A stretch of DNA of 64,000 nt from Pseudomonadota bacterium (lineage in GTDB: Bacteria; Pseudomonadota; Alphaproteobacteria; Sphingomonadales; Sphingomonadaceae): assembly GCA_023416515.1 (NCBI GenBank), contig JAEZHP010000183.1, positions 6,214-70,213 of the forward strand. Direction: 5' to 3'. The notes beneath the pieces are model-generated. The model was not told where the DNA came from, ran no database searches, and worked only from the letters and a program-made list of their open reading frames with translations. The translations under genes were made by a program, and so were the position numbers. Shown one piece after another: positions 9,236-18,078 of the stretch; positions within the stretch are counted from its first letter, which is position 1; every line of letters starts with the position of its first letter.

Positions 9236-10218
9236 AGGGGCTCTCCCTCACCTTTGGCCTGATCGCCCGGGAAAAGGATCGCGAGCGTCTGAAGCGCGGC
9301 CTCGCGCACCTCGGGATGCTCGTCCTGCGCCGCCATCGTCTCGAGGTGAGGCAGGGCGAGGTCCGAGTCGAGCACGAGGAACTCCCGCATCGCCGCCCAG
9401 CGCGTGTAGAAATGGGGGCTGCCCAGTATCGCTTCGAACACTGGTGCTGCGTCGCGCCGGTCCATCGCGCGCAGAAGCGTCAACATCATCTGAGCGCGCG
9501 AACTCGCCTCGTCGGTGCTGCTCGCCCCGACGAATTCGTGGCTGTCGCAATCATATTCGACGGTCAATGGCGCGGCGCCGAGCGGCGTCGTCGCCTGCAG
9601 ATAGACCATGTCCGACTCAGCGTGATCGACGACGAAGCTCTGTCGCCGGCCATCGAGAACGAACGTTTCGCCGTCGCCGAGGCGGCGTTGCTCGGTTCGG
9701 CGGCATCGGCCGCTGTCCTCGGCGCTGAACCCGGCGGCGATCTGCGGCGCTTCCCAGAACGATAAGGTCGCGCTTCCCGCCTTGATGAACTTGTAGATCG
9801 ACAATGTGCCCGGGAAGACGATCGAAGCTCCGCCGGTGCGCGAGAGGCGCTTGGCCGCGACCGCTTCCGCCGACGCGACCGAGATGAAGATGTTGAGGCT
9901 CGGACGATCGAACAGCAGAAGTCCGCGATGGACCTCGCTGGAGCCGTTGCGCAGTGGCGGCCGGGCGAAGGGGTTTGCGCGCGCGGCGTCGATCAGCGGC
10001 GCCAGGCACGAGGCGAGCGCGGAATCGTCGTGGAAGAACGACCGCGCCAACGCGAGGACATCCTCTGCCGTGGCCGGGGTGTCGGCAAGGGTCTCATCGA
10101 GTCGACGAATGGCGGGGCTTGCGCGAAACGTCCTGGCAAGCTCCGCACCCTCGCTCACCGAGCGGGCCTGGGCCGCCTTGTCGTTCAACCAGGCGGCCAG
10201 GCTTTCGTCCGCGATCAT
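9223..10218 (-). CDS. Uncharacterised protein with C-terminal HEAT-like helices
   Basis: The 331-residue product starts at the ATG at 10218, preceded by GAGGAAACGCG. The first ~100 residues are helical. The middle part (about 110-230) is beta-rich and includes RLGDGETFVLDGRRQSFVVD, compatible with a jelly roll. The C-terminus (about 240-325) looks like HEAT/armadillo repeats (PHFYTRWAAMREFLV, ALPHLETMAAQDEHPEVREA). HEAT repeats usually mediate protein or peptide binding. It is the middle gene of a peptide-led operon and overlaps the next gene by 13 bases. Function unknown; a role in recognising or handling the upstream peptide is an inference from position only. Confidence 0.75.
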   Translation of the reverse strand: MIADESLAAWLNDKAAQARSVSEGAELARTFRASPAIRRLDETLADTPATAEDVLALARSFFHDDSALASCLAPLIDAARANPFARPPLRNGSSEVHRGLLLFDRPSLNIFISVASAEAVAAKRLSRTGGASIVFPGTLSIYKFIKAGSATLSFWEAPQIAAGFSAEDSGRCRRTEQRRLGDGETFVLDGRRQSFVVDHAESDMVYLQATTPLGAAPLTVEYDCDSHEFVGASSTDEASSRAQMMLTLLRAMDRRDAAPVFEAILGSPHFYTRWAAMREFLVLDSDLALPHLETMAAQDEHPEVREAALQTLAILFPGDQAKGEGEPLCLA

Positions 10219-10253
10219 CGCGTTTCCTCGGCCCTCATGAGCGCCCCGAGCCG

Positions 10254-10382
10254 TCAGGCCACGACGAGGATCACAATTACGCCGAAGCAGGCCGCGCCGC
10301 CGACTTCCTTCTGCTTGGCCGAGCCATGGAGCCCCACTTGGGTCTTGAGCTCCGGAAGCTTGGTGATGTCGATCTTGCCCAT
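10254..10382 (-). CDS. 42-residue small peptide, possible RiPP-type precursor
   Basis: A short gene with a textbook AGGAGG seven bases before its ATG. The product begins MGKIDITKLPELKTQ, is polar and charged for about 26 residues (to KQKEV), then has GG followed by a hydrophobic tail AACFGVIVILVVA holding the only cysteine. This leader-then-hydrophobic-core plan with a GG junction resembles bacteriocin-like or RiPP precursors; alternatively it is a small tail-anchored membrane peptide. It is the first gene of an operon with two uncharacterised proteins. The core has no Ser/Thr and one Cys, so a lanthipeptide is unlikely. No transporter or peptidase gene is adjacent. Confidence 0.65.
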   Translation of the reverse strand: MGKIDITKLPELKTQVGLHGSAKQKEVGGAACFGVIVILVVA

Positions 10383-10389
10383 TCCCTTT

Positions 10390-10395
10390 CCTCCT
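10390..10395 (-). promoter_or_regulatory. Strong Shine-Dalgarno of the peptide gene
   Basis: AGGAGG seven bases upstream of the ATG at 10382 fixes the start of the 42-residue peptide and is the strongest argument that this very short gene is translated, since the frame upstream is open and has other possible starts. Confidence 0.8.
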
Positions 10396-10540
10396 GCACG
10401 TGCAATCGGAGGAGCTGACTCGCCCGACTGCTGCCGACGGCCTGCCACCCCGCGGCAACAGTCTCGCAAGAGGACAAAAGCTGTTGGGGGCCATTAACTT
10501 AGCTGTGGATGCAACTGGGGAAATCCGGGGGATAACCGGT

Positions 10541-11164
10541 TTACAACTCGGCTCCCGCGTCGCGTAGGCTCTCGTCGTCATAAGCGTTCCGGAGCGCTTT
10601 CAGGCGGCGAAGTTCGGCGAGATGGCGCCGGCGCGCCCGCAAGAGGGAAAGCATGATCAGGAATATAACGCTGAGAACGATGATGCCGCGGGCGGAACCG
10701 ACCCAGTGGATCAGCTCCACGGCAATGGCGTGAGGATCGCCGCCGGTCCGCGCCCCCACCTTTACGAGCAAGGCCAGGGGGGCGATCAGCGGGAGGACAG
10801 CGAGGCTCAGCATGTTCCGACGCAGGTTCGCCTTTACGTGGCGGACGCTGCTATCGATGAATCCGTGCCTGTCGGCCGTGTCGAGGCTTCGGCTCATCTG
10901 GCGGAGGGCGCGACGCTTGAACGTCAGCCAAACGGTGACGACGATCAGGATGACCGCACCGCCGAGAAGCAGTGGACTTCGCGACGCGAACGTGGACACC
11001 GCGGTGCTGACGGTGAGGAACGCCACGAGCGCAATGTCCGCAAAGTCGGAGAGCTGCCCGCGGCGTCGAGCGCGCTCGGCGAGCTGCTCGAGCTCTTTCC
11101 GTTCCGCCGGCTCCGGCTCCGAGCGCCACAGGATCGCGAGGTCGTCGAGATCGGCCGTGCTCAT
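10541..11164 (-). CDS. Membrane protein coupled to ECF sigma factor
   Basis: A 207-residue protein whose ATG at 11164 overlaps the stop of the sigma-factor gene by 4 bases. It has a charged N-terminus (LAILWRSEPEPAERKELEQL) and about four hydrophobic helices in two pairs (around residues 40-85 and 120-170), with a basic cytoplasmic C-terminus. The coupling suggests a sigma-factor partner or membrane regulator. However, it has no cysteine and lacks the HXXXCXXC zinc motif of classical anti-sigma factors, so the role is inferred from position only. Confidence 0.7.
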   Translation of the reverse strand: MSTADLDDLAILWRSEPEPAERKELEQLAERARRRGQLSDFADIALVAFLTVSTAVSTFASRSPLLLGGAVILIVVTVWLTFKRRALRQMSRSLDTADRHGFIDSSVRHVKANLRRNMLSLAVLPLIAPLALLVKVGARTGGDPHAIAVELIHWVGSARGIIVLSVIFLIMLSLLRARRRHLAELRRLKALRNAYDDESLRDAGAEL

Positions 11165-11709
11165 GAGCGGGACTCCATGATGGCCTTGAGGGCAGCCCTG
11201 GCGCGCTGGCAGCGAAGCATGGCCGCGTTGCTGGTGATTCCGAGCACGTCGCCGATCTCGGCATAGCTGAACTCTTCCAGCGTCAGCACGATCGCCTCGC
11301 GCTGCGGGATCGGCAGCTTCTGGATCGACTCCACGAGGCGCTGCCTCATGTCGTTCTGGACCGCGATCTCGTCCGGCCGCGGCCCCGACGAGGGCAGGTC
11401 CGCGGAAAGCTCCTCCTGCCTCGGCTCGCGGGCCCGGCGGGTGACGTGCGAAATGCACCGTTTTTGAGCGATCGCCGCGACGAAGGTCTTGAGCGAGGAT
11501 TCGCCGCGAAAGCTTGCGAGAGCGACCCAGACGGCGAGCAATATGTCCTGGACCAGCTCACGGCGAAGCGTCGGGTCCGCCTCGTAGGACAAGGCGATTC
11601 GGTTGATCAGCGCGACATGATTGCTTCGCGCCTCGTCGAACAGGCCTTGCCTGCTCCCCGGCGCCCCCCGCCGGGAGGCGTCTGGCGGCTCTTCGCTCAC
11701 CGTTGCCAC
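11161..11709 (-). CDS. ECF-type RNA polymerase sigma factor
   Basis: An extracytoplasmic-function sigma-70 factor of 182 residues. Region 2 is seen around residues 25-85 (ELVQDILLAVWVALASFRGE) and region 4 around 130-175, with the helix-turn-helix FSYAEIGDVLGITSNAAMLR. It directs polymerase to a small stress- or envelope-related regulon; the target genes cannot be told from here. It is coupled to the membrane protein at 10541-11164. Divergent from the CHASE2 cyclase gene. Confidence 0.93.
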   Translation of the reverse strand: MATVSEEPPDASRRGAPGSRQGLFDEARSNHVALINRIALSYEADPTLRRELVQDILLAVWVALASFRGESSLKTFVAAIAQKRCISHVTRRAREPRQEELSADLPSSGPRPDEIAVQNDMRQRLVESIQKLPIPQREAIVLTLEEFSYAEIGDVLGITSNAAMLRCQRARAALKAIMESRS

Positions 11710-11891
11710 GAAGGCCTGAGAGGAGACCGGAACAAAGCAGCATCATGATAGACAAGGTGCGGGCTCCCGCAAGTCATCCTCCCGAACCGAGCCAAAGCGG
11801 ACCAGAATGGCGGCTTTCCTCGACCGCGATTGAGGCCTGTTCATCTTCGCCGGCGCGGTCTAGCCTTTTGCGGGGACATCGGGAGGGGAAG

Positions 11892-13961
11892 ATGGCCGAC
11901 GCGGGCACCCGGGTTGCGGACAAGGAGCAGCGCCGCGGCCTTATCGGCGTCCGCCGCACCCTCCGCCAGATCGGCTTCGCGAGGCTGCTCCTCACCCTGC
12001 TCCTGCTTGGCGCCTCGCTCGCCGTCGCCCGCTACAGCTGGACCCTGCCCCTGGTCAGCGACGCCGAACGCGGGCTCTACGACCTTCGCTTCTATTGGGG
12101 CGCCGAGCGGCTTGGGCAGGACGACCGAATCACTCTCGTCACCTATACCGACCAGACCCTCGAGCAGCTCGGCAAGCGCTCGCCGCTCGACCGGCACATG
12201 CTGGCCCAGGCGCTTCGAGCGATCGACTCGATGAACCCGCGCGCGATCGGGATCGACATCCTGATCGACCAGGAGCAGCCCGAGGACGCCGAGCTGATCG
12301 CGGCGATGCGCACCATGCGCACCCCCACCTTCCTCGCCTTCACCACCGCGGAGGCCAATCCCGAGCAGATGCAATATTGGCAGGAGCAGTTCCTGCGCGG
12401 CTTCCTTGCCCAGGTCCGCTCGGGTCCGGTTCGCCCGGCGAGCATCCGCTTCATCCCGGACGAGGCCGACGGGGTCATGCGGCGCTGGCCCGAGGCCGAT
12501 CCCAACCTGCCGCCCTTCCTCGCCAACGCGATGGCCCCCGATCACCGCGACTTCCTCGGCTATCGCGGTGCGATCGACTACCGGCTCACCGGCAGCCCGG
12601 AGCTCCAGCCGTTTACCGAGATTCCTGTCGAGATGCTGGCATCGCTCGCGAGCGGCGAGATGCCGCCCGACGAGGCGGCGGCGATCGCCGAGAGCCTTCG
12701 GCCGACCATCGAGGGCCGCTACATCCTGCTCGGCGGCAACATCCAGCTGCTCGACGACTTCGAGACTCCGATGTCGCGGGCCGGCCAGGAAGCGCAGATC
12801 TTCACCAAGGGCATGATCATCCACGCCCACATGCTGTCGCAGCTGCTCGACAACCGGATGCCCTGGCCGATCCCGAACTGGCTGCTGTGGGCCGCGGCGA
12901 TCCTGATCGTCGCGGGCGGAGTCCTGACCGCGGTGCTCGAGGGACGCGGCTGGATCCTCGGCGTCGCGGTCATCGTCCAGATGGGAGTGATCTCGGTCCT
13001 TCCCTTCCTGCTCGAGGCCAAGAACGTCGAGACCATTCATCTCCCCGCCGCTGGCTGGGGCGCGGGCTGGCTTCTCGCGGTTCTCGGTGCCGGAATCGCC
13101 GCCCGGGCGGTGGGATCGGAGCAGCGCAAGTTCGCCTCGTCCGCGCTCGGCAAATATCTTCCCGCGGACGTCGCAGCCCAGATCATGCGCGATCCCGAAC
13201 GCCTCGCGCTCAAGGGCGAGAAGAAGCAGATCTACGCGCTGTTCACCGACCTGGAGGGCTTCACCAAGTTGAGCCACGCAATCCAGCCGGAGCAATTGTC
13301 GAGCCTGCTCAACCGCTATCTCGACACGCTCAGCGACATCGTCCTCAAACATGGCGGGACGATCGACAAGTTCGTCGGCGACGCCGTCATCGCCTTCTGG
13401 GGCGCTCCGATCAGCCGTCCCGACGATGGCGACCGCGCGGTTCGGGCGGCTATCGCCATGTTCGAGGCCGGCGAGGAGGTGCGCCGATCCGCCGATCCCG
13501 ATCTGCCGACGATCGGCCGAACCCGTGTCGGGCTCCATCATGGGGAGGCGGTGGTCGGCAATTTCGGGGGACAGAAGCGAATCCAGTACACCGCGCTGGG
13601 CGACGGGATGAACACCGCGGCACGGCTCGAATCCGCCAACAAGGCGCTCCAGACCACCATCCTCGTCAGCACCGCGGTGAAGGAGGAGACCGACGAAGAC
13701 CTCTACCGGCCGATGGGCCGCGTCATCCTAAGCGGGCGTCCCACCCCGATCGAGATCTGGGAGCCGGTGCCGCATATGGAGGCCGGCGTCCGTGCCCGCC
13801 TGCGCGATCTGTGGGAGCGTTACGACGGCGGCGAGCGCGACGCGCTCGTAGAGATCGAACAGATCGCCTCAGCGCATCCCGATGACTCGGCGCTTCACAA
13901 TTTCGTGTTCCGGCTTCGCGAGGCTGGGCCGGGCGGCGCCTTCGTGCTCGAGTCGAAATAG
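11892..13961 (+). CDS. CHASE2-domain adenylate/guanylate cyclase
   Basis: A membrane signal enzyme expected to make cAMP (or cGMP). The order is an N-terminal membrane helix (LLLTLLLLGASLAVA), an extracytoplasmic CHASE2 sensor (about residues 50-330, with PRAIGIDILIDQ), three membrane helices, then a class III cyclase domain: FTDLEGFTKLS supplies the metal-binding Asp, followed by DKFVGDAVIAFWGAP and NTAARLESANK. The 689-residue form from the ATG at 11892 (GGGAGGGGAAG upstream) is chosen; a longer frame exists but adds no recognisable sequence. The ligand is unknown. Cyclic-nucleotide-binding domains are encoded at 32.1-34.7 kb. Confidence 0.93.
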   Translation: MADAGTRVADKEQRRGLIGVRRTLRQIGFARLLLTLLLLGASLAVARYSWTLPLVSDAERGLYDLRFYWGAERLGQDDRITLVTYTDQTLEQLGKRSPLDRHMLAQALRAIDSMNPRAIGIDILIDQEQPEDAELIAAMRTMRTPTFLAFTTAEANPEQMQYWQEQFLRGFLAQVRSGPVRPASIRFIPDEADGVMRRWPEADPNLPPFLANAMAPDHRDFLGYRGAIDYRLTGSPELQPFTEIPVEMLASLASGEMPPDEAAAIAESLRPTIEGRYILLGGNIQLLDDFETPMSRAGQEAQIFTKGMIIHAHMLSQLLDNRMPWPIPNWLLWAAAILIVAGGVLTAVLEGRGWILGVAVIVQMGVISVLPFLLEAKNVETIHLPAAGWGAGWLLAVLGAGIAARAVGSEQRKFASSALGKYLPADVAAQIMRDPERLALKGEKKQIYALFTDLEGFTKLSHAIQPEQLSSLLNRYLDTLSDIVLKHGGTIDKFVGDAVIAFWGAPISRPDDGDRAVRAAIAMFEAGEEVRRSADPDLPTIGRTRVGLHHGEAVVGNFGGQKRIQYTALGDGMNTAARLESANKALQTTILVSTAVKEETDEDLYRPMGRVILSGRPTPIEIWEPVPHMEAGVRARLRDLWERYDGGERDALVEIEQIASAHPDDSALHNFVFRLREAGPGGAFVLESK

Positions 13962-14151
13962 CGATGAAAAAGACCGATGTTCGACGAAGACCGCAACTTC
14001 TGCGTCGAGGATGCCGAGCCGGAATTCTGCCGTTCATACGAGCGGAGTATGGAGGTCGTGGAACGACGCGCATCAGCCGGCGGCTGGGGGTGGATGCCGC
14101 TTGGCGTGAATTTTGTGTATAGGCCTGTAAGCAGTTCGGAGGGAGAACAGA

Positions 14152-14883
14152 GTGTCTTGGAGTCCACGCAAGCGGCGGCTCGTCCAGTTCGCCGTTCTCG
14201 CAATCGCGGCGGGTGAAGTCTCGGCGGCGACAGCGGAAGTCCTCATCCTTCGATCGGCAGGACCCTCGGCCCGAAACTATCCGGCCGGCCGGCGGGTCGC
14301 CGACAATACCAGCTTCACTCTGCGCCCCAGCGACGTCGTCGTGGTTCTGGCCAACGGCGCGACTCGCACCTTCCGGGGCCCCGGTTCCTTCTCCGCAACC
14401 GGCCCGGTTCGGCGCGGCACGCAGATGGCCGGCGGCACCAATGTCCGCCGCCAGACCGGAGCAGTCCGCGGCGACGACCCTGTGGCGCCTGTGACCCATC
14501 CTGCGGACATCTGGCAGTTCGACGTGAGCCAGAGCGGGCGGGCCTGCGTGCTTCCCGGGCAACGGCCCGTCCTGTGGCGTCCGCAGAGCGACCGCGCGGT
14601 TCGGCTCACCATCACTCCGCAGAACGGCGCTGCGCAGACGGTGAACTGGAATGCTGGCCAATCCACGATCGAATGGCCGGCGAGCGTTCCAGTCGTCGAC
14701 GGCTCGAGCTACCAGCTCAACTGGACCGGCGCTCTCAATCCGGTGCGGGTGACGACCCGGACCTTGACCGGCGTGCAGGTCGGCAATGTCGAAGCGGTGG
14801 CGACCGCCTTCCTCGACAACAATTGCCGCTCGCAGCTCGATGTTCTCATCGCGACGCGCGCCGCCTCGGACGGGCCAGCCTAG
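14152..14883 (+). CDS. Secreted protein downstream of the CHASE2 cyclase
   Basis: A 243-residue exported protein of unknown function starting with GTG after GGAGGGAG. The N-terminus (RRLVQFAVLAIAAGEVSAAT) is a signal peptide. The following part (VLILRSAGPSARNYPAGRRV... FTLRPSDVVVVL ... GATRTFRGPGSF) resembles the short FecR/SH3-like beta domain often found on proteins beside CHASE2 sensors. The location suggests it works with the periplasmic sensor domain, which is inference. The 190-base gap before it holds no gene I can support. Confidence 0.7.
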   Translation: MSWSPRKRRLVQFAVLAIAAGEVSAATAEVLILRSAGPSARNYPAGRRVADNTSFTLRPSDVVVVLANGATRTFRGPGSFSATGPVRRGTQMAGGTNVRRQTGAVRGDDPVAPVTHPADIWQFDVSQSGRACVLPGQRPVLWRPQSDRAVRLTITPQNGAAQTVNWNAGQSTIEWPASVPVVDGSSYQLNWTGALNPVRVTTRTLTGVQVGNVEAVATAFLDNNCRSQLDVLIATRAASDGPA

Positions 14884-14889
14884 CCGGCC

Positions 14890-16356
14890 TTATTCGCCCA
14901 TCTGCTTCTTGGGCGGGCCCTCGTCGCGGCGACGGATGACGAGGTTGCGGATCTCGGTCATGTCCTCCATCGCGAAGCGAACGCCTTCGCGGCCGAGGCC
15001 GCTGTCCTTCACTCCGCCATAGGGCATGTTGTCGACCCGGTAGCTGGGCACGTCGTTGATGACGACTCCGCCGACTTCGAGCCGGTCCCAGGCGTCGAAC
15101 ATCTTGAACAGGTCGCGGGTGAAGATGCCGGCCTGAAGGCCGAACTTGCTGTCGTTCACCACTTCCAGGGCCTGGTCGAAGTCGCTGAATCGGATCAGGA
15201 AGGCGACCGGGCCGAACGCTTCCTCGATGTTGATCTTGGTGTCGCGATCGACATTCTCGAGCAGGGTCGCTTCGAGCATCGCGCCGTCGCGCTTGCCGCC
15301 GCACAGAAGCTTGGCTCCCTTCCCAATCGCTTCCTGGATCCACCCGTCGAGACGCTTGGCCTCGCCTTCCGAGATCATCGGGCCGATGAAGACGTTGCGG
15401 TCCTTGGGGTCCCCGGCGACCAGCGTCTTGGTCTTCGCCACAAGCATGTCGCGGAAGCGATCATAGACCTCGTCGTGGATCAGGATTCGCTGGACGCCGA
15501 TGCAGGACTGTCCCGACTGGTAGAAAGCGCCGAAGATCACCCGCTCGAGCGCATCGTCGAGGTCGGCGTCGTGATCGACGATCACCGCGGCGTTGCCGCC
15601 GAGCTCCAGCACCACCTTCTTCTTGCCGGCCTTGGCCTTGAGCTCCCAGCCGACCCCGGGTGAGCCGGTGAAGCTGAGCAGCTTCAGTCGGTCGTCCGTG
15701 GTGAACAGGTCCGCGCCGTCGCGGTGCGCAGGCAGGATCGAGAATGCGCCTTTCGGCAGGTCGGTCTCGGCGAGCACTTCGCCGATGATGATCGTTCCGA
15801 GCGGAGTCCGGCTTGCCGGCTTGACGATGAAGGGGCAGCCGACCGCGAGCGCCGGGGCGATCTTGTGTGCAGCGAGATTGAGTGGGAAGTTGAATGGTGA
15901 GATGAACGAACACGGCCCGATCGGCACCCGCTTCCAAATGCCCTGATAGCCTTTCGCGCGGGGCGAGATGTCGAGCGGCTGGACCTCGCCGGTCATCCGA
16001 ACCGATTCCTCAGCGGCGATCCGGAACGTGTCGATCAGGCGGCTGACCTCGCCTTCACTGTCCTTGATCGGCTTTCCCGCCTCGACGCAGAGCGCGTAGG
16101 CAAGCTCGTCGAACCTTTCCTTGAACCGGTCGACGCAATGCTGGAGCACCGCCTGCCGCTCATAAGCCGGCATCCGCGCCATCGGTTCGGTCGCCCGCAC
16201 CGTCCCTTCAATTCCTTCGAGGATCGTCGCGGCATCGGCCTGGGCGACCCGAAACGCGACCTCCCCGGTGAACTTGTCGGTGACCTCGAGGTCGGCATTG
16301 GGCTGCCGCGCCTCGTTGTTCACGTAGAGCGGATAGGTGTCTTTGAGCTTCACCAT
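14890..16356 (-). CDS. Aldehyde dehydrogenase (NAD(P)+-dependent)
   Basis: Oxidises an aldehyde to the acid. The 488-residue protein has the ALDH catalytic residues: the glutamate in VVLELGGNAA and the cysteine in GQSCIGVQR, plus EEAFGPVAFL. It most resembles lactaldehyde/glyceraldehyde-3-phosphate (non-phosphorylating) or phosphonoacetaldehyde-type ALDHs rather than betaine or methylmalonate types. It lies 33 bases downstream of the acetolactate-synthase-like gene on the same strand, so the two are probably co-transcribed. The substrate is not identifiable by eye. Confidence 0.92.
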   Translation of the reverse strand: MVKLKDTYPLYVNNEARQPNADLEVTDKFTGEVAFRVAQADAATILEGIEGTVRATEPMARMPAYERQAVLQHCVDRFKERFDELAYALCVEAGKPIKDSEGEVSRLIDTFRIAAEESVRMTGEVQPLDISPRAKGYQGIWKRVPIGPCSFISPFNFPLNLAAHKIAPALAVGCPFIVKPASRTPLGTIIIGEVLAETDLPKGAFSILPAHRDGADLFTTDDRLKLLSFTGSPGVGWELKAKAGKKKVVLELGGNAAVIVDHDADLDDALERVIFGAFYQSGQSCIGVQRILIHDEVYDRFRDMLVAKTKTLVAGDPKDRNVFIGPMISEGEAKRLDGWIQEAIGKGAKLLCGGKRDGAMLEATLLENVDRDTKINIEEAFGPVAFLIRFSDFDQALEVVNDSKFGLQAGIFTRDLFKMFDAWDRLEVGGVVINDVPSYRVDNMPYGGVKDSGLGREGVRFAMEDMTEIRNLVIRRRDEGPPKKQMGE

Positions 16357-16389
16357 CTAATCCCCTAATCCCCCAATCGGCTCAGCGGA

Positions 16390-18078
16390 TCAGGCCGGCT
16401 GCGGCTGGGCGGGCATGGCGGCGGCGGGCGCTCCGACCTGGGCGCTCAGCTCCTTGAGGTCCTTGTTCAGGATTTGGTCGTTCTCGCTATAGTCGACCGG
16501 GCAGTCGATCAGGTGCACCCCCGGCGTTTCGAGGCAGGTGCTAAGAAGCTCCGGAAGACTCTCCGCGCTCTCCACCCGGTGGCCGGTCGCGCCGTAGCTC
16601 TCAGCATATTTCACGAAGTCGGGGTTGCCGTAGGTCAGTCCCCAATCGTCGAAGCCCATATTGGCCTGCTTCCAACGGATCATGCCGTAGCTGTTGTCGT
16701 TGAGGATCAGCACGGTGATGTTGAGCTTCAGGCGGACCGCGGTCTCCATCTCCTGGCTGTTCATCATGAAGCCGCCATCGCCGCAGATCGCCATGACCTT
16801 GCGGTCCGGATAGACCATCGCCGACGCCATCGCCGACGGAAGGCCGGCGCCCATCGTCGCAAGTGCGTTGTCGAGAAGCACGGTATTGGGCTGGCGCGCG
16901 GGATAATTGCGCGCGAACCAGATTTTGTAGACGCCGTTGTCGAGGCAGATGATCCCGTCCGCAGGCATCGCCGCCCGGATCTGCTTGACCAGGCAGGGCG
17001 GGAAGACCGGGAAGCGCATGTCGTCGCACAGGCTGTTGGTGTGCTCGACCTCCGCCTTGTGGGCGGCGAGCATCGAGTCAAAGTTCCAGCGACCCGACGG
17101 CACGATGTCGTTCTTGATCTGCCAGATGGCGTTGGCGATGTCGCCGATCACCTCGATCTGGGGGAAATAGACCGGGTCGACCTCGGCGGTCTTGGCCGAC
17201 ACGTGGATCACCTCCGTGCCGCCGAGCTTCATGAAGAAGGGCGGCTTCTCAATAACGTCGTGGCCGACGTTGATGATGAGGTCAGAGGCCTCGATCGCCT
17301 TGTGGACGAAGTCGCCTGCCGACAGCGCCGCGCAGCCGAGGAACAGTGGATGGGTCTCGTCGATGACGCCCTTGCCGAGTTGCGTGGTGATGAACGGGAT
17401 TCCGGTCTTCTCGATGAACTGGAGAAGCATCCGGCTCGTCATCGTCCGGTTGGCGCCCTGTCCCAGCACCAGCACCGGCGAACGCGCCTCCTCGATACGC
17501 TTCACGGCGGCGCGCACCGCTTTCTCGTCGGCGGTCGGGCGCCGCACCAGGCTGCGCGGGATCGGCCGGGAATCGGTCTGCTCGTCGGCGACATCCTCGG
17601 GGAATTCGAGATGGGTCGCGCCGGGCTTCTCTTCCTCGGCGAGGCGATAGGCTTCTCGGATCCGGCTTGGGATATTGTCCGCGGACGCCAGCTGATGCGT
17701 ATATTTGGTGATCGGCCGCATCATGTCGACGACGTCGAGGATCTGGAATCGGCCCTGTTTGGATTTCTTGATCGGCTTCTGACCGGTGACCATCAGGATC
17801 GGCATTCCGCCGAGTTGTGCGTAAGCCGCCGCGGTGACGAAGTTGGTCGCGCCCGGCCCAAGCGTGGCCATGCACACGCCGACCTTGCCGGTGTGGCGCC
17901 CGTAGGTCGCGGCCATGAAGCCTGCGCCCTGTTCGTGCCTGGTGAGGATCAGCTTGATCTTCTTCGACCGCGACAGGCTGTCGAGCATGTCGAGATTCTC
18001 TTCGCCGGGAACGCCGAAGACATATTCGCAGCCTTCTTCCTCGAGGCATTGAACGAACAGGTCGGAAGCCTTCGTCAT
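16390..18078 (-). CDS. Thiamine-diphosphate enzyme, acetolactate synthase large-subunit-like
   Basis: A 562-residue ThDP enzyme with the three-domain acetohydroxyacid-synthase fold: YVFGVPGEENL, then the catalytic glutamate context RHEQGAGFMA, a central FAD/NAD-fold domain, and the ThDP/Mg site GDGGFMMNSQEME...NDNSYGMIRWKQ. No regulatory small subunit gene is adjacent, so it is unlikely to be the branched-chain biosynthetic enzyme and is more probably catabolic (alsS-like) or has another 2-oxoacid substrate. The start is the ATG at 18078 with GGGGAGA upstream. It forms a pair with the aldehyde dehydrogenase. Confidence 0.88.
   Translation of the reverse strand: MTKASDLFVQCLEEEGCEYVFGVPGEENLDMLDSLSRSKKIKLILTRHEQGAGFMAATYGRHTGKVGVCMATLGPGATNFVTAAAYAQLGGMPILMVTGQKPIKKSKQGRFQILDVVDMMRPITKYTHQLASADNIPSRIREAYRLAEEEKPGATHLEFPEDVADEQTDSRPIPRSLVRRPTADEKAVRAAVKRIEEARSPVLVLGQGANRTMTSRMLLQFIEKTGIPFITTQLGKGVIDETHPLFLGCAALSAGDFVHKAIEASDLIINVGHDVIEKPPFFMKLGGTEVIHVSAKTAEVDPVYFPQIEVIGDIANAIWQIKNDIVPSGRWNFDSMLAAHKAEVEHTNSLCDDMRFPVFPPCLVKQIRAAMPADGIICLDNGVYKIWFARNYPARQPNTVLLDNALATMGAGLPSAMASAMVYPDRKVMAICGDGGFMMNSQEMETAVRLKLNITVLILNDNSYGMIRWKQANMGFDDWGLTYGNPDFVKYAESYGATGHRVESAESLPELLSTCLETPGVHLIDCPVDYSENDQILNKDLKELSAQVGAPAAAMPAQPQPA

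Noticed and set aside
11841..13541. Minus-strand open frame opposite the CHASE2 cyclase
   Set aside because: It mirrors the cyclase coding sequence; no family motif, no ribosome-binding site.
13977..14216. Small plus-strand frame between the cyclase and the secreted protein
   Set aside because: It overlaps the next gene in another frame, has no good ribosome-binding site, and I recognise nothing in it.
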